Below, piece by piece: positions 1 through 9,425 of a stretch of DNA of 64,000 nucleotides; within the stretch, counting starts at the first letter, position 1, and the number at the start of each line of letters is the position of its first letter. The notes beneath the pieces are model-generated. The model had not been told where the DNA came from, did no database searches, and worked only from the letters and a program-made list of their open reading frames with translations. The DNA lies in contig NZ_CP107880.1 of assembly GCF_036013745.1 (NCBI RefSeq), forward strand, positions 3,906,001 to 3,970,000, read 5' to 3'. This DNA is from Streptomyces sp. NBC_00483 (GTDB lineage Bacteria; Actinomycetota; Actinomycetes; Streptomycetales; Streptomycetaceae). A program made the position numbers and the translations under genes.

Positions 1-323
1 AAGGACGCGGAGAGGTGGAAGATCGGCTGCCCGTGCTGGACGGCGACGACGCGGCGCGTGGTGAAGGAGCGGCCGTCGCGGATCCGGTCGACGGTGTAGA
101 CGATGGGCGCGCCCGGGTCCCCCGCGACGAGGAAGTACGCGTGCAGGGAGTGGGCGTGCCGGTCGGCCGGGACGGTGCGGCCGGCCGCGACCAGCGCCTG
201 GGCCGCCACCTGCCCGCCGAAGACGCGCGGGACGACGGAGGACCGGGACTGGCCGCGGAAGATGTCCTCCTCGATCTGCTCGAGGTCGAGCAGATCGAGG
301 AGGGATTCGAGTGCCTTGTGCAT
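1..323 (-). CDS. tesB: Acyl-CoA thioesterase II (TesB family), partial
   Basis: Only the first 107 codons are present; the gene reads leftward off the window edge. Translation from the ATG at 321-323 starts MHKALESLLDLLDLEQIEED and continues into a stretch matching the N-terminal hot-dog domain of TesB-type thioesterases (FRGQSRSSVVPRVFGGQVAAQ, then HSLHAYFLVAGDP). These enzymes hydrolyse acyl-CoAs to free acid and CoA in the cytoplasm. It lies 35 bp downstream of an acyl-CoA dehydrogenase on the same strand, so it is probably co-transcribed and may relieve acyl-CoA build-up during fatty or branched-chain acid catabolism. The catalytic C-terminal half is not visible, so activity cannot be judged. 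Confidence 0.85.
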   Translation of the reverse strand, partial: MHKALESLLDLLDLEQIEEDIFRGQSRSSVVPRVFGGQVAAQALVAAGRTVPADRHAHSLHAYFLVAGDPGAPIVYTVDRIRDGRSFTTRRVVAVQHGQPIFHLSAS

Positions 324-358
324 GGAGTCAGTTGTACCGAGCAGAGATTCCTGCCGGG

Positions 359-1516
359 TTACAGCCCCATGTTCTTCGCGATGATCGACTTCATGATCTC
401 GCTGGTGCCGCCGTAGATGCGGTTCACGCGGTTGTCCGCGTACAGGCGGGCGATCGGGTACTCGTTCATGAACCCGTAGCCGCCGTGCAGCTGGAGGCAG
501 CGGTCGATGACGCGGTGCGCGACCTCGGTGCAGAACAGCTTCGCGGAGGCGGCCTCTGCGGCGCTCAGCTCACCGGCGTCGAGGGCCTCGAGCGCGCGGT
601 CGGCGACGGCCTCGGCCGCGTCCACCTCGGCCTGGCAGGCGGCCAGTTCGAACTTGGTGTTCTGGAACGACGCGACGGTCTTGCCGAAGACGGTGCGGTC
701 CTGGACGTACGCCTTGGCGAACTGCACCGCGGCCTTGGCCTGCGCGTACGCGCCGTAGGCGATGCCCCAGCGCTCGGACGGCAGGTTCTTGCCGAGGTAG
801 TAGAAGCCCTTGTTCTCCTCGCCGAGGAGGTCCTCGACGGGGACCTTCACGTCGACGAACGCCAGCTCGGCGGTGTCGGACGTCTTCAGGCCGAGCTTGT
901 CGAGCTTGCGGCCGATCGAGTAGCCCTCGGACTTGGTGTCGACGGCGAACAGCGAGATGCCGTGGCGGCGGTCCTCGGCGGTCGGCGCGGCGGTGCGGGC
1001 GCAGACGATGACGCGGTCGGCGTGCACGCCGCCGGTGATGAACGTCTTGGAGCCGTTGAGCACGTAGTGCGTGCCGTCGTCGGAGAGCTTGGCCGTGGTC
1101 TTCATGCCGGCCAGGTCGGAGCCGGTGCCCGGCTCGGTCATGGCGAGGGCCCACATCTCCTCGCCGGTGACGAACTTCTCCAGGTAGCGCTTCTTCTGCT
1201 CGTCGGTGGCGAGCAGCTTGATGTACGGCAGGGCGAGCAGCACGTGCACACCGGAGCCGCCGAAGGAGACGCCCGCGCGGGCGGTCTCCTCGTACTGGAT
1301 GGCCTCGAACTTGTGGGTGTCCAGGCCGGCGCCGCCGAACTCCTCCGGCACGTTGATGCCGAAGAGGCCCAGGTCGGCCATCTTCGAGTAGAGCTCGCGC
1401 GGCACGATGCCCTGCTGGAACCACTCGTCGTAGTGGGGGACGACCTCGGCCTCGATGAAGGCGCGCAGGGTCTCCCGGAACGCCTCGTGGTCCTCATCAA
1501 AAACGGTACGGCGCAC
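359..1516 (-). CDS. Acyl-CoA dehydrogenase
   Basis: A 385-residue FAD-dependent acyl-CoA dehydrogenase of normal length. I chose the GTG at 1514-1516 because a GGGAG site lies 8 nt upstream; the open frame extends 14 codons further without a better start. Family signatures visible are MTEPGTGSDLAGMKTTA (FAD/substrate loop, about residues 126-142), NGSKTFITGG, and LHGGYGFMNEYPIARLYAD near the C-terminus. The position that is Glu in medium-chain enzymes is Gly here (IYGGTSE, about residue 369). A Glu sits instead in LPSERW (about residue 248), as in isovaleryl/long-chain enzymes, so the base is probably there. It sits between a TetR gene and a thioesterase. Substrate is not deducible; a branched or medium-chain acyl-CoA is likely. 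Confidence 0.92.
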   Translation of the reverse strand: MRRTVFDEDHEAFRETLRAFIEAEVVPHYDEWFQQGIVPRELYSKMADLGLFGINVPEEFGGAGLDTHKFEAIQYEETARAGVSFGGSGVHVLLALPYIKLLATDEQKKRYLEKFVTGEEMWALAMTEPGTGSDLAGMKTTAKLSDDGTHYVLNGSKTFITGGVHADRVIVCARTAAPTAEDRRHGISLFAVDTKSEGYSIGRKLDKLGLKTSDTAELAFVDVKVPVEDLLGEENKGFYYLGKNLPSERWGIAYGAYAQAKAAVQFAKAYVQDRTVFGKTVASFQNTKFELAACQAEVDAAEAVADRALEALDAGELSAAEAASAKLFCTEVAHRVIDRCLQLHGGYGFMNEYPIARLYADNRVNRIYGGTSEIMKSIIAKNMGL

Positions 1517-1560
1517 GGAGAACTCTCCCTCTACGACGAGTGTGCGGACAACGACCAAAC

Positions 1561-1576
1561 GACTAAGCGCTTGCTC
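1561..1576. promoter_or_regulatory. Possible TetR-type operator upstream of the acyl-CoA dehydrogenase
   Basis: The sequence GACTAAGCGCTTGCTC is a partial palindrome with core AAGCGCTT and matching outer bases. It lies 45-60 bp upstream of the dehydrogenase GTG, in the 129-bp gap after the TetR gene. It differs from the paired operator at 2261-2305, so this gene may respond to a different regulator. The assignment rests only on symmetry and position. Confidence 0.3.
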
Positions 1577-1645
1577 AGAGGTAGGTTACCCACGAGTCGC
1601 AAGGAGCGTCCAGAGATACAGGTCACTCTGCGGCAGCCACCGACC

Positions 1646-2239
1646 TCACTCTGCGGCAGCCGCCGCGAACGCGCCACGCGCCAGTTTGTGCAGCATCCCC
1701 GCGGTCGCCGTCCGGCCGGGCAGCGAGCCGGGACGGCTCAGGTGCGGGGTCGAGTTCAGCAGCCCGAAGACCGCGTGCACGGCCACGCGCGCGTGCGCCT
1801 CGACCAGCTCGGGATAGACCTTCCGCACCGCCTCCACCCACAGCTCCACGTACTGACGCTGCAGCTGCCGCACCAGCTTGCGGTCGCTGTCGCGCAGCCG
1901 GTCGAGCTCCCGGTCGTGCAGCGTGATCAGGTCGCGGTCGTCGAGCGCGAAGTCGATGTGCCCCTCGATGAGCGAGTCGAGCAGCGCCTCGGGCCCGTGC
2001 TCCGCCTCGGCGACCCGCCGCTTGCCGCCGGTCAGCAGCTGCCCGCTGATCCCGACGAGCAGCTCGGCGAGCATCGCGTCCTTGCCGGCGAAGTGTCGGT
2101 ACAGGCCGGGGCCGCTGATGCCGACCGCCGCCCCTATCTCGTCCACGCCCACGCCGTGGAAACCGCGCTCGGCGAAGAGCCGCGCGGCCTCCCTGAGGAT
2201 CTGCTCGCGGCGGGTGGGGGCGTCGGTTCTCGTGGCCAT
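1646..2239 (-). CDS. TetR-family regulator of the acyl-CoA/leucine catabolic genes
   Basis: A 197-residue TetR-type repressor starting MATRTDAPTRREQILREAAR. The helix-turn-helix is residues about 12-58 (REAARLFAERGFHGVGVDEI, then ISGPGLYRHFAGKDAML). The C-terminal ligand domain is about residues 70-180 and ends in an Ala-rich tail. It starts 107 bp from the divergent methylcrotonyl-CoA carboxylase operon, and the gap contains two facing copies of a 16-bp site. By analogy with other TetR repressors of branched-chain acyl-CoA catabolism, it probably represses both directions until an acyl-CoA intermediate releases it. The ligand is not known from the sequence. Confidence 0.88.
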   Translation of the reverse strand: MATRTDAPTRREQILREAARLFAERGFHGVGVDEIGAAVGISGPGLYRHFAGKDAMLAELLVGISGQLLTGGKRRVAEAEHGPEALLDSLIEGHIDFALDDRDLITLHDRELDRLRDSDRKLVRQLQRQYVELWVEAVRKVYPELVEAHARVAVHAVFGLLNSTPHLSRPGSLPGRTATAGMLHKLARGAFAAAAAE

Positions 2240-2260
2240 GAAGCAATTCTAGACAGGGAC

Positions 2261-2305
2261 GTTAGCGAGCGTTAACCTGACGGGAGTGGGTTAACGCTCA
2301 TTAAC
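2261..2305. promoter_or_regulatory. Paired inverted operator for the TetR regulator
   Basis: GTTAGCGAGCGTTAAC (2261-2276) faces GTTAACGCTCATTAAC (2290-2305). Read on opposite strands these are two copies of GTTARYGAGCGTTAAC, 13 bp apart, and each is itself a near palindrome. They lie between the divergent starts of the TetR gene and the carboxylase beta subunit, ideal for control of both. Similar GTTAAC-type boxes are typical operators of TetR regulators of acyl-CoA catabolism in actinomycetes. Confidence 0.75.
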
Positions 2306-2345
2306 TTCCGCACCATTCCTCATACGAGCAAGGGAGCTCGAGGCG

Positions 2346-3968
2346 ATGCAGGAGGCACCGGAGCTGATCGGCGCGGCGGAGCCCGCGTCGGAGGCCTGGC
2401 CGGCCAATGAGGCGGCGCACCGGGCGCTCGGCGAGGAGCTGCGCGCCAAGCTCGCCGCGGCCCGGCTCGGCGGCGGCGAGAAGGCGCGGGCGCGGCACAC
2501 CGCGCGCGGCAAGCTGCTGCCGCGCGACCGGGTGGACGCGCTCCTTGACCCCGGCTCCCCGTTCCTGGAGCTGGCGCCGCTCGCGGCGGACGGGATGTAC
2601 GAGGGGCAGGCCCCGGCCGCGGGTGTGATCGCCGGGATCGGCCGGGTCAGCGGCCGCGAGTGCGTGATCATCGCCAATGACGCGACGGTCAAGGGCGGCA
2701 CGTACTACCCGATGACGGTGAAGAAGCACCTGCGCGCGCAGGAGGTGGCCCTGGAGAACCGGCTGCCGTGCGTCTACCTGGTGGACTCCGGCGGCGCGTT
2801 CCTGCCGATGCAGGACGACGTGTTCCCGGACCGCGAGCACTTCGGGCGGATCTTCTACAACCAGGCGCGGATGTCGGGCGCGGGCATCCCGCAGATCGCG
2901 GCGGTCCTCGGTTCGTGCACGGCGGGCGGGGCGTACGTCCCGGCGATGAGCGACGAGGCCGTGATCGTCCGGAACCAGGGCACGATCTTCCTGGGCGGCC
3001 CGCCGCTGGTGAAGGCGGCGACGGGCGAGGTGGTGACGGCCGAGGAGCTGGGCGGCGGGGAGGTCCACTCGCGGGTGTCGGGCGTGACGGACCACTTGGC
3101 GGAGGACGACGCGCACGCGCTGCGGATCGTCCGCACGATCGTCTCCACGCTGCCGGAGCGCGGCCCGCTGCCGTGGGCGGTAAAGACGGCGATCGAGCCG
3201 AAGGTGGACCCGGCGGGGCTCTACGGAGCGGTGCCGGTCGACTCCCGCACTCCGTATGACGTACGCGAGGTCATCGCGCGCGTCGTGGACGGCTCGCGGT
3301 TCGCCGAGTTCAAGGCCGAGTACGGGCAGACGCTGGTCACCGGGTTCGCGCACATCCACGGCCACCCGGTCGGCATCGTCGCCAACAACGGCATCCTGTT
3401 CTCCGAATCCGCCCAGAAGGGCGCCCACTTCATCGAGCTGTGCGACCAGCGCGGCATCCCGCTCCTCTTCCTCCAGAACATCTCGGGCTTCATGGTCGGC
3501 CGTGACTACGAGGCGGGCGGTATCGCCAAGCACGGCGCCAAGATGGTCACGGCGGTGGCCTGCACGCGCGTGCCGAAGCTGACCGTGGTGATCGGCGGCT
3601 CGTACGGCGCGGGCAACTACTCGATGTGCGGCCGGGCCTACAGCCCTCGCTTCCTGTGGATGTGGCCCGGCGCGAAGATCTCCGTGATGGGCGGCGAGCA
3701 GGCCGCTTCGGTCCTCGCGACCGTCAAGCGCGACCAGTTGGAGTCGCGCGGCGAAGAGTGGGCGGCCGAGGACGAGGACGCGTTCAAGGCGCCGATCCGC
3801 GCCCAGTACGAGTCGCAGGGGAATGCCTACTACGCGACGGCCCGGCTCTGGGACGACGGCGTGATCGACCCGATGGAGACCCGCCAGGTCCTCGGCCTGG
3901 CCCTGACCGCGTGTGCCAACGCGCCGCTGCCGGAGAAGTCCGCCGGCTTCGGTGTCTTCCGGATGTGA
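2346..3968 (+). CDS. liuB: Methylcrotonyl-CoA carboxylase, beta (carboxyltransferase) subunit
   Basis: A 540-residue acyl-CoA carboxyltransferase with both halves of the crotonase-like fold. Residues about 95-300 include [21 protein letters not shown], and residues about 300-530 include FGGQ-class motifs such as [26 protein letters not shown]. The FLQN-I-GFMVG segment and length are typical of methylcrotonyl-CoA (and geranyl-CoA) rather than propionyl-CoA carboxylases. It transfers CO2 from biotin to 3-methylcrotonyl-CoA in leucine breakdown. It is first in an operon with the biotin-carrying alpha subunit (15 bp downstream), HMG-CoA lyase and an acyl-CoA dehydrogenase, which settles the pathway. 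It is probably controlled by the facing TetR operator. Confidence 0.93.
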   Translation: MQEAPELIGAAEPASEAWPANEAAHRALGEELRAKLAAARLGGGEKARARHTARGKLLPRDRVDALLDPGSPFLELAPLAADGMYEGQAPAAGVIAGIGRVSGRECVIIANDATVKGGTYYPMTVKKHLRAQEVALENRLPCVYLVDSGGAFLPMQDDVFPDREHFGRIFYNQARMSGAGIPQIAAVLGSCTAGGAYVPAMSDEAVIVRNQGTIFLGGPPLVKAATGEVVTAEELGGGEVHSRVSGVTDHLAEDDAHALRIVRTIVSTLPERGPLPWAVKTAIEPKVDPAGLYGAVPVDSRTPYDVREVIARVVDGSRFAEFKAEYGQTLVTGFAHIHGHPVGIVANNGILFSESAQKGAHFIELCDQRGIPLLFLQNISGFMVGRDYEAGGIAKHGAKMVTAVACTRVPKLTVVIGGSYGAGNYSMCGRAYSPRFLWMWPGAKISVMGGEQAASVLATVKRDQLESRGEEWAAEDEDAFKAPIRAQYESQGNAYYATARLWDDGVIDPMETRQVLGLALTACANAPLPEKSAGFGVFRM

Positions 3969-3983
3969 GGGGCGGAGCGAGAC

Positions 3984-5969
3984 GTGTTCGAGACGGTACT
4001 TGTGGCCAACCGCGGCGAGATCGCGGTGCGCGTCATCCGTACGCTGCGGGCGCTCGGCATCCGCTCGGTGGCGGTGTTCAGCGACGCCGACGCGGACGCG
4101 CGCCATGTGCGCGAGGCGGACGAGGCGGTACGCATCGGGCCGCCGGCGGCCACCGAGAGCTATCTGGTGGCGGAGCGGATCATCGAGGCCGCGGCGGCGA
4201 CCGGCGCGCAGGCGGTGCACCCGGGCTACGGATTCCTCGCGGAGAACGCGGCGTTCGCGCGGGCCTGTGAGGAGGCCGGCCTGACCTTCATCGGCCCGCC
4301 CGCCGAGGCGATCGCCCTGATGGGCGACAAGATCCGCGCCAAGGAGACGGTGAGCGCGGCCGGGGTCCCGGTGGTGCCCGGCGGCCGCGACCCGGAACTG
4401 GCAGAGGCGGCAAGGAAATTGGGCGCGCCAGTCCTCCTGAAGCCGAGCGCGGGCGGCGGCGGCAAGGGCATGCGCCTGGTCCGCGATCTGACCACCCTGG
4501 AGGAGGAGATCGCATCCGCCCGACGCGAGGCACGGGCCTCCTTCGGGGACGACACGCTCCTCGTGGAGCGCTGGATCGACCGCCCACGGCACATCGAGAT
4601 CCAGGTCCTGGCGGACGGCCACGGGAACGTGGTGCACCTCGGCGAGCGCGAGTGCTCCCTCCAGCGCCGCCACCAGAAGATCGTCGAGGAGGCACCGTCC
4701 GTGCTCCTCGACGAGGCCACGCGCGCGGCGATGGGCGCCGCGGCCGTGGAGGCGGCGCGCTCCTGCGGCTACCGGGGCGCGGGCACGGTGGAGTTCATCG
4801 TGCCGGGCGAGGACCCGGCGGCGTACTGCTTCATGGAGATGAACACGCGCCTCCAGGTCGAGCACCCGGTGACCGAGCTGACTGTGTCCATCGGTCCGGC
4901 TGCCGCCGGGGAGGGCGTCGACCTCGTGGAGTGGCAGCTGCGGGTGGCGGCGGGCGAGCAACTGCCGTTCGCACAGGACGACATCACGCTCACCGGGCAC
5001 GCGGTGGAGGCCCGCCTGTGCGCCGAGGACCCGTCCCGCGGCTTCCTCCCCTCCGGCGGCACGGTTCTGGCGCTGCACGAACCCGAGGGTGAAGGCGTAC
5101 GGGTCGACTCCGGACTCACCGAGGGCACCGAGGTCTCCAGCCTCTACGACCCGATGCTCGCGAAGATCATCGCGTACGGCCCCGACCGGGACACGGCGCT
5201 GCGCAGACTGCGGGCCGCGCTCGCGCGCACGGTGACGCTCGGCGTACCGACGAACGCCGGGTATCTGCGCCGCCTGCTCGCCCATCCGGACGTCGTGGCG
5301 GGCGAGTTGGACACGGGTCTGGTGGAGCGTGCGACGGACGAGCTGGTTGACGCGGAGGTCCCGGCGGGGATCTACGCGGCGGCGGGCGCACTGCGCCAGG
5401 AGCGTCTTGCCCCGGCCACGACCGAGGGCTGGACGGACCCGTTCGACCGGCCCACCGGCTGGCGGCTCGGCGGCGAACCGGCGTGGACCGTGCACCCCTT
5501 GAGGGTCTCGGGCCACGACCCGGTCGAGGTCCGGGTGCGCGGCGCCGAGGTCCTGGTCGACGGCGTCCCGACCACCCCCGCCCGCCTCACCGCGACCGCG
5601 GGCGACTGGCTGGCGCGCGACGGCGACGCCTGGCACGTGCGGGACCACGACCCGGTGACGGCGAACCTGACGGGGGCGGGCGCCGGCGGCGCGGGCTCCC
5701 TGACGGCGCCGATGCCCGGCACGGTGACCGTGGTGAAGGTGACGACGGGCGAGCAGGTAGCAGCGGGACAGAGCCTGTTGGTGGTGGAGGCGATGAAGAT
5801 GGAACACGTGATCACGTCCCCGCACGCGGGCACGGTGACGGAGCTGGACGTGTCGCCCGGGACGACGGTGGCGATGGACCAGGTGCTGGCCGTCGTCGCC
5901 CCGGCGGACGCGGACACCGATACCGGCCCCGCCGTCGGCTCCAACTCCGGCGGGGAGGCCACGCGATGA
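3984..5969 (+). CDS. liuD: Methylcrotonyl-CoA carboxylase, alpha (biotin carboxylase/BCCP) subunit
   Basis: A 661-residue protein from a GTG start ([21 protein letters not shown]). Domains in order are the biotin carboxylase N-terminal domain (1-110), ATP-grasp (115-320, with [14 protein letters not shown] and [14 protein letters not shown]), the biotin carboxylase C-terminal domain (about 335-440), a linker, and a biotinyl domain at the C-terminus with EAMKMEH. The biotinylated lysine is Lys605. It carboxylates its own biotin with bicarbonate and ATP and feeds the beta subunit encoded just upstream. The stop overlaps the ATG of the HMG-CoA lyase gene (ATGA), indicating translational coupling. 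Confidence 0.94.
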   Translation: MFETVLVANRGEIAVRVIRTLRALGIRSVAVFSDADADARHVREADEAVRIGPPAATESYLVAERIIEAAAATGAQAVHPGYGFLAENAAFARACEEAGLTFIGPPAEAIALMGDKIRAKETVSAAGVPVVPGGRDPELAEAARKLGAPVLLKPSAGGGGKGMRLVRDLTTLEEEIASARREARASFGDDTLLVERWIDRPRHIEIQVLADGHGNVVHLGERECSLQRRHQKIVEEAPSVLLDEATRAAMGAAAVEAARSCGYRGAGTVEFIVPGEDPAAYCFMEMNTRLQVEHPVTELTVSIGPAAAGEGVDLVEWQLRVAAGEQLPFAQDDITLTGHAVEARLCAEDPSRGFLPSGGTVLALHEPEGEGVRVDSGLTEGTEVSSLYDPMLAKIIAYGPDRDTALRRLRAALARTVTLGVPTNAGYLRRLLAHPDVVAGELDTGLVERATDELVDAEVPAGIYAAAGALRQERLAPATTEGWTDPFDRPTGWRLGGEPAWTVHPLRVSGHDPVEVRVRGAEVLVDGVPTTPARLTATAGDWLARDGDAWHVRDHDPVTANLTGAGAGGAGSLTAPMPGTVTVVKVTTGEQVAAGQSLLVVEAMKMEHVITSPHAGTVTELDVSPGTTVAMDQVLAVVAPADADTDTGPAVGSNSGGEATR

Positions 5970-6958
5970 CCCCCACACCCGCGACACCCGCGCTCCCCAT
6001 GGTCGTCCCCACCCAGGGTCTCCCGGCCCGCGTCCGGATCCACGAGGTGGGGGCGCGCGACGGGCTGCAGAACGAGAAGCGGGCCGTGCCCACCGAGGTG
6101 AAGGCGGAGTTCGTCCACCGCCTGGCCCGGTCCGGCCTCACGACCATCGAGGCCACGAGCTTCGTGCACCCCAAGTGGGTCCCCCAACTCGCGGACGCGG
6201 AAGACCTGTTCCCGCGGCTCCAAGACCTCGGACCCGGCGTCCACCTCCCCGTCCTCGTGCCGAACGCGCGCGGTCTGGACCGGGCCCTGGCCCTCGGCGC
6301 GCACCGGGTTGCCGTGTTCGCCAGCGCCACCGAGTCCTTCGCCAAGGCGAACCTGAACCGCACCGTTGCGGAGTCCCTCGCCGTGTTCGAGCCGGTCGTG
6401 GCGGCGGCCAAGGAGCACGGGGCGCACGTCCGCGGCTACCTCTCCATGTGCTTCGGCGACCCGTGGGAGGGCCCGGTCCCGGTCCACCAGGTCGTCTCCG
6501 TCGCCAGGGCCCTGAGGGACATGGGCTGCGACGAACTGAGCCTCGGCGACACGATCGGCGTGGCCACACCCGGACACGTACAGACGCTCCTGTCGGAGCT
6601 GAACGAGGAGGGCGTGCCGACGAACACGATCGGCGTGCACTTCCACGACACGTACGGCCAGGCGCTCTCCAACACCCTGGCGGCGTTGCAGCACGGCGTG
6701 ACGACGGTGGACGCCTCCGCGGGCGGCCTCGGCGGCTGCCCGTACGCGAAGAGCGCCACCGGCAATCTCGCCACCGAGGACCTCGTCTGGATGCTGCGCG
6801 GTCTCGGCATCGAGACCGGGGTCGACCTCGGCCGTCTCACCGACACCAGCAGGTGGATGGCCGGGCACCTGGGCCGACCCAGCCCGTCCCGCACCGTTCG
6901 CGCCCTCGCACCCGAGGCCGACGCCGACGCCAATGCCGATGCCGACCAGGAGCAGTGA
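5966..6958 (+). CDS. hmgL: Hydroxymethylglutaryl-CoA lyase
   Basis: A 330-residue TIM-barrel lyase of the HMGL family that splits HMG-CoA to acetoacetate and acetyl-CoA, the last leucine-degradation step. The start at 5966 overlaps the preceding stop. Conserved features include [12 protein letters not shown] (catalytic Arg-Asp, residues about 27-38), [29 protein letters not shown] (metal-binding His-x-His) and [15 protein letters not shown] (active-site Cys loop). A low-complexity Ala/Asp tail ([14 protein letters not shown]) ends the protein. The open frame extends far upstream inside the previous gene, but the coupled ATG is the credible start. Confidence 0.94.
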   Translation: MTPTPATPALPMVVPTQGLPARVRIHEVGARDGLQNEKRAVPTEVKAEFVHRLARSGLTTIEATSFVHPKWVPQLADAEDLFPRLQDLGPGVHLPVLVPNARGLDRALALGAHRVAVFASATESFAKANLNRTVAESLAVFEPVVAAAKEHGAHVRGYLSMCFGDPWEGPVPVHQVVSVARALRDMGCDELSLGDTIGVATPGHVQTLLSELNEEGVPTNTIGVHFHDTYGQALSNTLAALQHGVTTVDASAGGLGGCPYAKSATGNLATEDLVWMLRGLGIETGVDLGRLTDTSRWMAGHLGRPSPSRTVRALAPEADADANADADQEQ

Positions 6959-6965
6959 GGCAGTC

Positions 6966-8126
6966 ATGGATCACCACCTCTCCCCCGAGCACGAGGAACT
7001 CCGCCGCACGGTCGAGGAGTTCGCGCACGAGGTCGTCGCCCCGAAGATCGGCGACCTCTACGAGCGGCACGAGTTCCCCTACGAGATCGTCCGCGAGATG
7101 GGCCGCATGGGGCTCTTCGGCCTCCCCTTCCCGGAGGAGTACGGCGGCATGGGCGGCGACTATCTGGCGCTCGGCATCGCGCTTGAGGAGCTGGCGCGCG
7201 TCGACTCCTCGGTGGCGATCACGCTGGAGGCCGGGGTCTCGCTCGGTGCGATGCCGATCCACCTCTTCGGCACGGAGGAGCAGAAGCAGGAGTGGCTGCC
7301 GAAGCTGTGCAGTGGCGAAGTCCTGGGCGCGTTCGGGCTCACCGAACCCGAGGCGGGCTCGGACGCGGGCGGCACCCGCACCACGGCCGTACGGGACGGG
7401 GAGACCGGCGACTGGATCATCAACGGCACGAAGTGCTTCATCACCAACTCCGGTACGGACATCACGGGCCTGGTGACGGTGACGGCGGTGACGGACCGCA
7501 CAGCGGACGGCCGCCCGGTGATCTCCTCGATCATCGTGCCGTCCGGGACGCCCGGCTTCACGGCCGCGGCGCCGTACTCGAAGGTGGGGTGGAACGCGTC
7601 GGACACGCGTGAGCTGCACTTCGACGACGTACGGGTGCCGGCGGCGAATCTGCTGGGCACGGAGGGCCGCGGCTTCGCGCAGTTCCTGCGGATCCTCGAC
7701 GAGGGGCGCGTGGCGATCTCCGCGCTGGCCACGGGTCTTGCGCAGGGGTGCGTCGACGAGTCGGTGAAGTACGCGAAGGAGCGCCGCGCCTTCGGGCACC
7801 ACATCGGCAGCTACCAGGCGATCCAGTTCAAGATCGCCGACATGGAGATGAAGGCGCACACCGCGCGGCTTGCGTGGCGGGACGCGGCGTCGCGGCTTGT
7901 CTGCGGGGAGCCGTTCAAGAAGGAGGCGGCGCTGGCGAAGCTGTACTCGTCGACGGTCGCGGTGGACAACGCGCGGGAGGCGACGCAGATCCACGGCGGG
8001 TACGGGTTCATGAACGAGTACCCGGTCGCCCGGATGTGGCGCGACTCCAAGATCCTGGAGATCGGCGAGGGCACGAGCGAGGTCCAGCGCATGCTGATTG
8101 CGCGGGAGCTCGGGCTGACCAAATAG
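6966..8126 (+). CDS. acdH: Acyl-CoA dehydrogenase, isovaleryl-CoA type
   Basis: A 386-residue acyl-CoA dehydrogenase. The ATG at 6966 follows an AGTGAGG ribosome site and lies 7 bp after hmgL. Signatures include FGLTEPEAGSDAGGTRTTA, NGTKCFITNSG, IHGGYGFMNEYPVARMWRDSKI and the C-terminal GEGTSEVQRMLIA. Unlike the other dehydrogenase in this window it has Glu at the medium-chain catalytic position (GEGTSE) as well as a Glu in LRILDEGRVAIS, so the catalytic base is ambiguous from sequence alone. As last gene of the leucine operon it probably oxidises isovaleryl-CoA (and perhaps other branched acyl-CoAs) to supply methylcrotonyl-CoA. Confidence 0.92.
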   Translation: MDHHLSPEHEELRRTVEEFAHEVVAPKIGDLYERHEFPYEIVREMGRMGLFGLPFPEEYGGMGGDYLALGIALEELARVDSSVAITLEAGVSLGAMPIHLFGTEEQKQEWLPKLCSGEVLGAFGLTEPEAGSDAGGTRTTAVRDGETGDWIINGTKCFITNSGTDITGLVTVTAVTDRTADGRPVISSIIVPSGTPGFTAAAPYSKVGWNASDTRELHFDDVRVPAANLLGTEGRGFAQFLRILDEGRVAISALATGLAQGCVDESVKYAKERRAFGHHIGSYQAIQFKIADMEMKAHTARLAWRDAASRLVCGEPFKKEAALAKLYSSTVAVDNAREATQIHGGYGFMNEYPVARMWRDSKILEIGEGTSEVQRMLIARELGLTK

Positions 8127-8252
8127 AGCCCCTGCGGCGATTGAGCAGCGGGGTATGGGGCAGAGCCCCAATCTTTCGAACGGCATCCGGGCCTGGGCCG
8201 CGGGGCTCCGCCCCGGACCCCGCGCCTCAATCGCCGGCGGGGCTTGATTTGC
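8127..8252. repeat. GC-rich intergenic repeat, copy 1
   Basis: This stretch follows the acdH stop directly. It holds the hallmark blocks GCGGCGATTGAGCAGCGGGG, GGGGCAGAGCCCC, GGGGCTCCGCCCCGGACCCC and GCGCCTCAATCGCCGGCGGG. The same blocks recur at eight other intergenic places in the window. GGGGCTCCGCCCC can fold as a strong hairpin, so it may act as a terminator or RNA end protector. No coding potential. Confidence 0.8.
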
Positions 8253-8304
8253 CCCAACGGCGTCAGGCTCGGGGTGGCCCCCACCCCCTGGACAACCGGG
8301 GAAC

Positions 8305-8323
8305 TTAGGTTAACCTACCCTGA
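8305..8323. promoter_or_regulatory. Iron box upstream of desE
   Basis: TTAGGTTAACCTACCCTGA matches 15 of 19 positions of the DmdR/IdeR iron box consensus, perfectly in the left half. It lies 50 bp upstream of the desE start and overlaps the expected promoter. With iron bound, the DmdR regulator would block desE-desF transcription. Confidence 0.8.
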
Positions 8324-8374
8324 GTTTCAGTACCCGCCCGGTCGCCGCCTCGGCACGTCCGAAAGTTGCCCGTC

Positions 8375-9421
8375 ATGCCCAACGCCCGACTGTCCCGCCC
8401 CACCCGCCGCGGCATCCTCGCCGCGACCGGCGCCATCGGCCTCGGAGCCGCACTCGCCGCCTGCGGCGACGGCGGCTCCAAAGACGGCGGTTCGAGCTCG
8501 GCCGGCTCCGCCAAGAAGTCCGGCCCCTGGTCGTACAAGGACGACCGCGGCAAGACCGTGAAGCTGGACAAGGTCCCGACGAACATCGTCGCCTTCACCG
8601 GCATGGGCGCCGCCCTCTACGACTACGGCATCCAGGTCAAGGGCGTCTTCGGCCCGACCACGACGAAGGGCGGCAAGCCCGACGTCCAGGCCGGCGACAT
8701 GCCTGTCGGCAAGGTCACGGTCATCGGCAACGAGTGGGGCCAGTTCAACATCGAGAAGTACGCGGGGCTCGCCCCCGAGGTGCTGATCACCACGATGTTC
8801 GACGGCGCGGGCACCCTCTGGTACGTCCCCGAGGAGTCCGCCAAGAAGATCGCCAAGCTCGCCCCGAGCGTCGGCATCTCCGTCTACGACCGCCAGCTCA
8901 CGACGCCGCTGGAGCACGTCTACAAGCTGGCCGAGTCGCTCGGCGCCGACCTGAAGGCCGACAAGGTCGTCAAGGCCAAGAAGCGCTTCGAGGACGCCGC
9001 CGCCCGGCTGCGCAAGGCGGCGAAGGCCAACCCCGACATCAAGGTGCTGGCGGGCAGCGCGAGCCCCGACATCTTCTACGTCTCGGGCACGAACCTCTCC
9101 ATCGACCTGGAGTACTTCAAGGCGCTCGGCGTGAACTTCGTGGAGCCCTCGGAGGCCGCGAAGAAGGCGTCCGGCGGCTGGTTCGAGAACCTGAGCTGGG
9201 AGAACGTCAACAAGCACAAGGCCGACATCATCATGATGGACGACCGCGCCCAGGCGATTCAGCCCGCCGACATCGACGAGCCGACCTGGAAGAAGCTGCC
9301 GGCGGTCAAGGCGGGCCAGGTCATCTCCCGCTCCCCCGAGCCGATCCTGTCCTACGACAAGTGCGCCCCGCTCCTGGAAGACCTCGCGAAGGCCATCGAG
9401 ACGGCGAAGAAGGTGTCCTGA
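8375..9421 (+). CDS. desE: Ferric desferrioxamine-binding lipoprotein
   Basis: A 348-residue ABC-transporter substrate-binding lipoprotein. The N-terminus carries a twin-arginine-like TRRGILAATG segment and lipobox LAAC (Cys about residue 30), followed by a Gly/Ser/Lys linker, so it is exported and lipid-anchored. The remainder is a class III periplasmic-binding fold typical of ferrisiderophore receptors (WSYKDDRGKTVKLDKVPTNI). An in-frame TTG at 8366 is possible, but the ATG at 8375 is preferred. It is preceded by an iron box and followed 4 bp later by a siderophore-interacting reductase, then desABCD. This is the usual desferrioxamine uptake arrangement. Confidence 0.93.
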   Translation: MPNARLSRPTRRGILAATGAIGLGAALAACGDGGSKDGGSSSAGSAKKSGPWSYKDDRGKTVKLDKVPTNIVAFTGMGAALYDYGIQVKGVFGPTTTKGGKPDVQAGDMPVGKVTVIGNEWGQFNIEKYAGLAPEVLITTMFDGAGTLWYVPEESAKKIAKLAPSVGISVYDRQLTTPLEHVYKLAESLGADLKADKVVKAKKRFEDAAARLRKAAKANPDIKVLAGSASPDIFYVSGTNLSIDLEYFKALGVNFVEPSEAAKKASGGWFENLSWENVNKHKADIIMMDDRAQAIQPADIDEPTWKKLPAVKAGQVISRSPEPILSYDKCAPLLEDLAKAIETAKKVS

Positions 9422-9425
9422 TCCC

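Noticed and set aside
1581..1597. Possible iron box GGTAGGTTACCCACGAG upstream of the acyl-CoA dehydrogenase
   Set aside because: Only TAGGTTA matches; the right half of the box is missing, and the gene has no iron role.
311..2275. Plus-strand open frame of 654 codons over the thioesterase, dehydrogenase and TetR genes
   Set aside because: It overlaps three genes with convincing domains on the other strand and its translation is low-complexity with no domain.
5483..5965. Upstream extension of the HMG-CoA lyase frame into the biotin carboxylase gene
   Set aside because: The coupled ATG at 5966 fits the family start; the extension lies fully inside the preceding gene in another frame.
2301..5987. 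Very long open frame on the minus strand (about 1228 codons) opposite the carboxylase subunits
   Set aside because: It is an antisense shadow caused by high GC. It runs through the mccB/mccA genes, which have clear biotin carboxylase and carboxyltransferase motifs on the plus strand.
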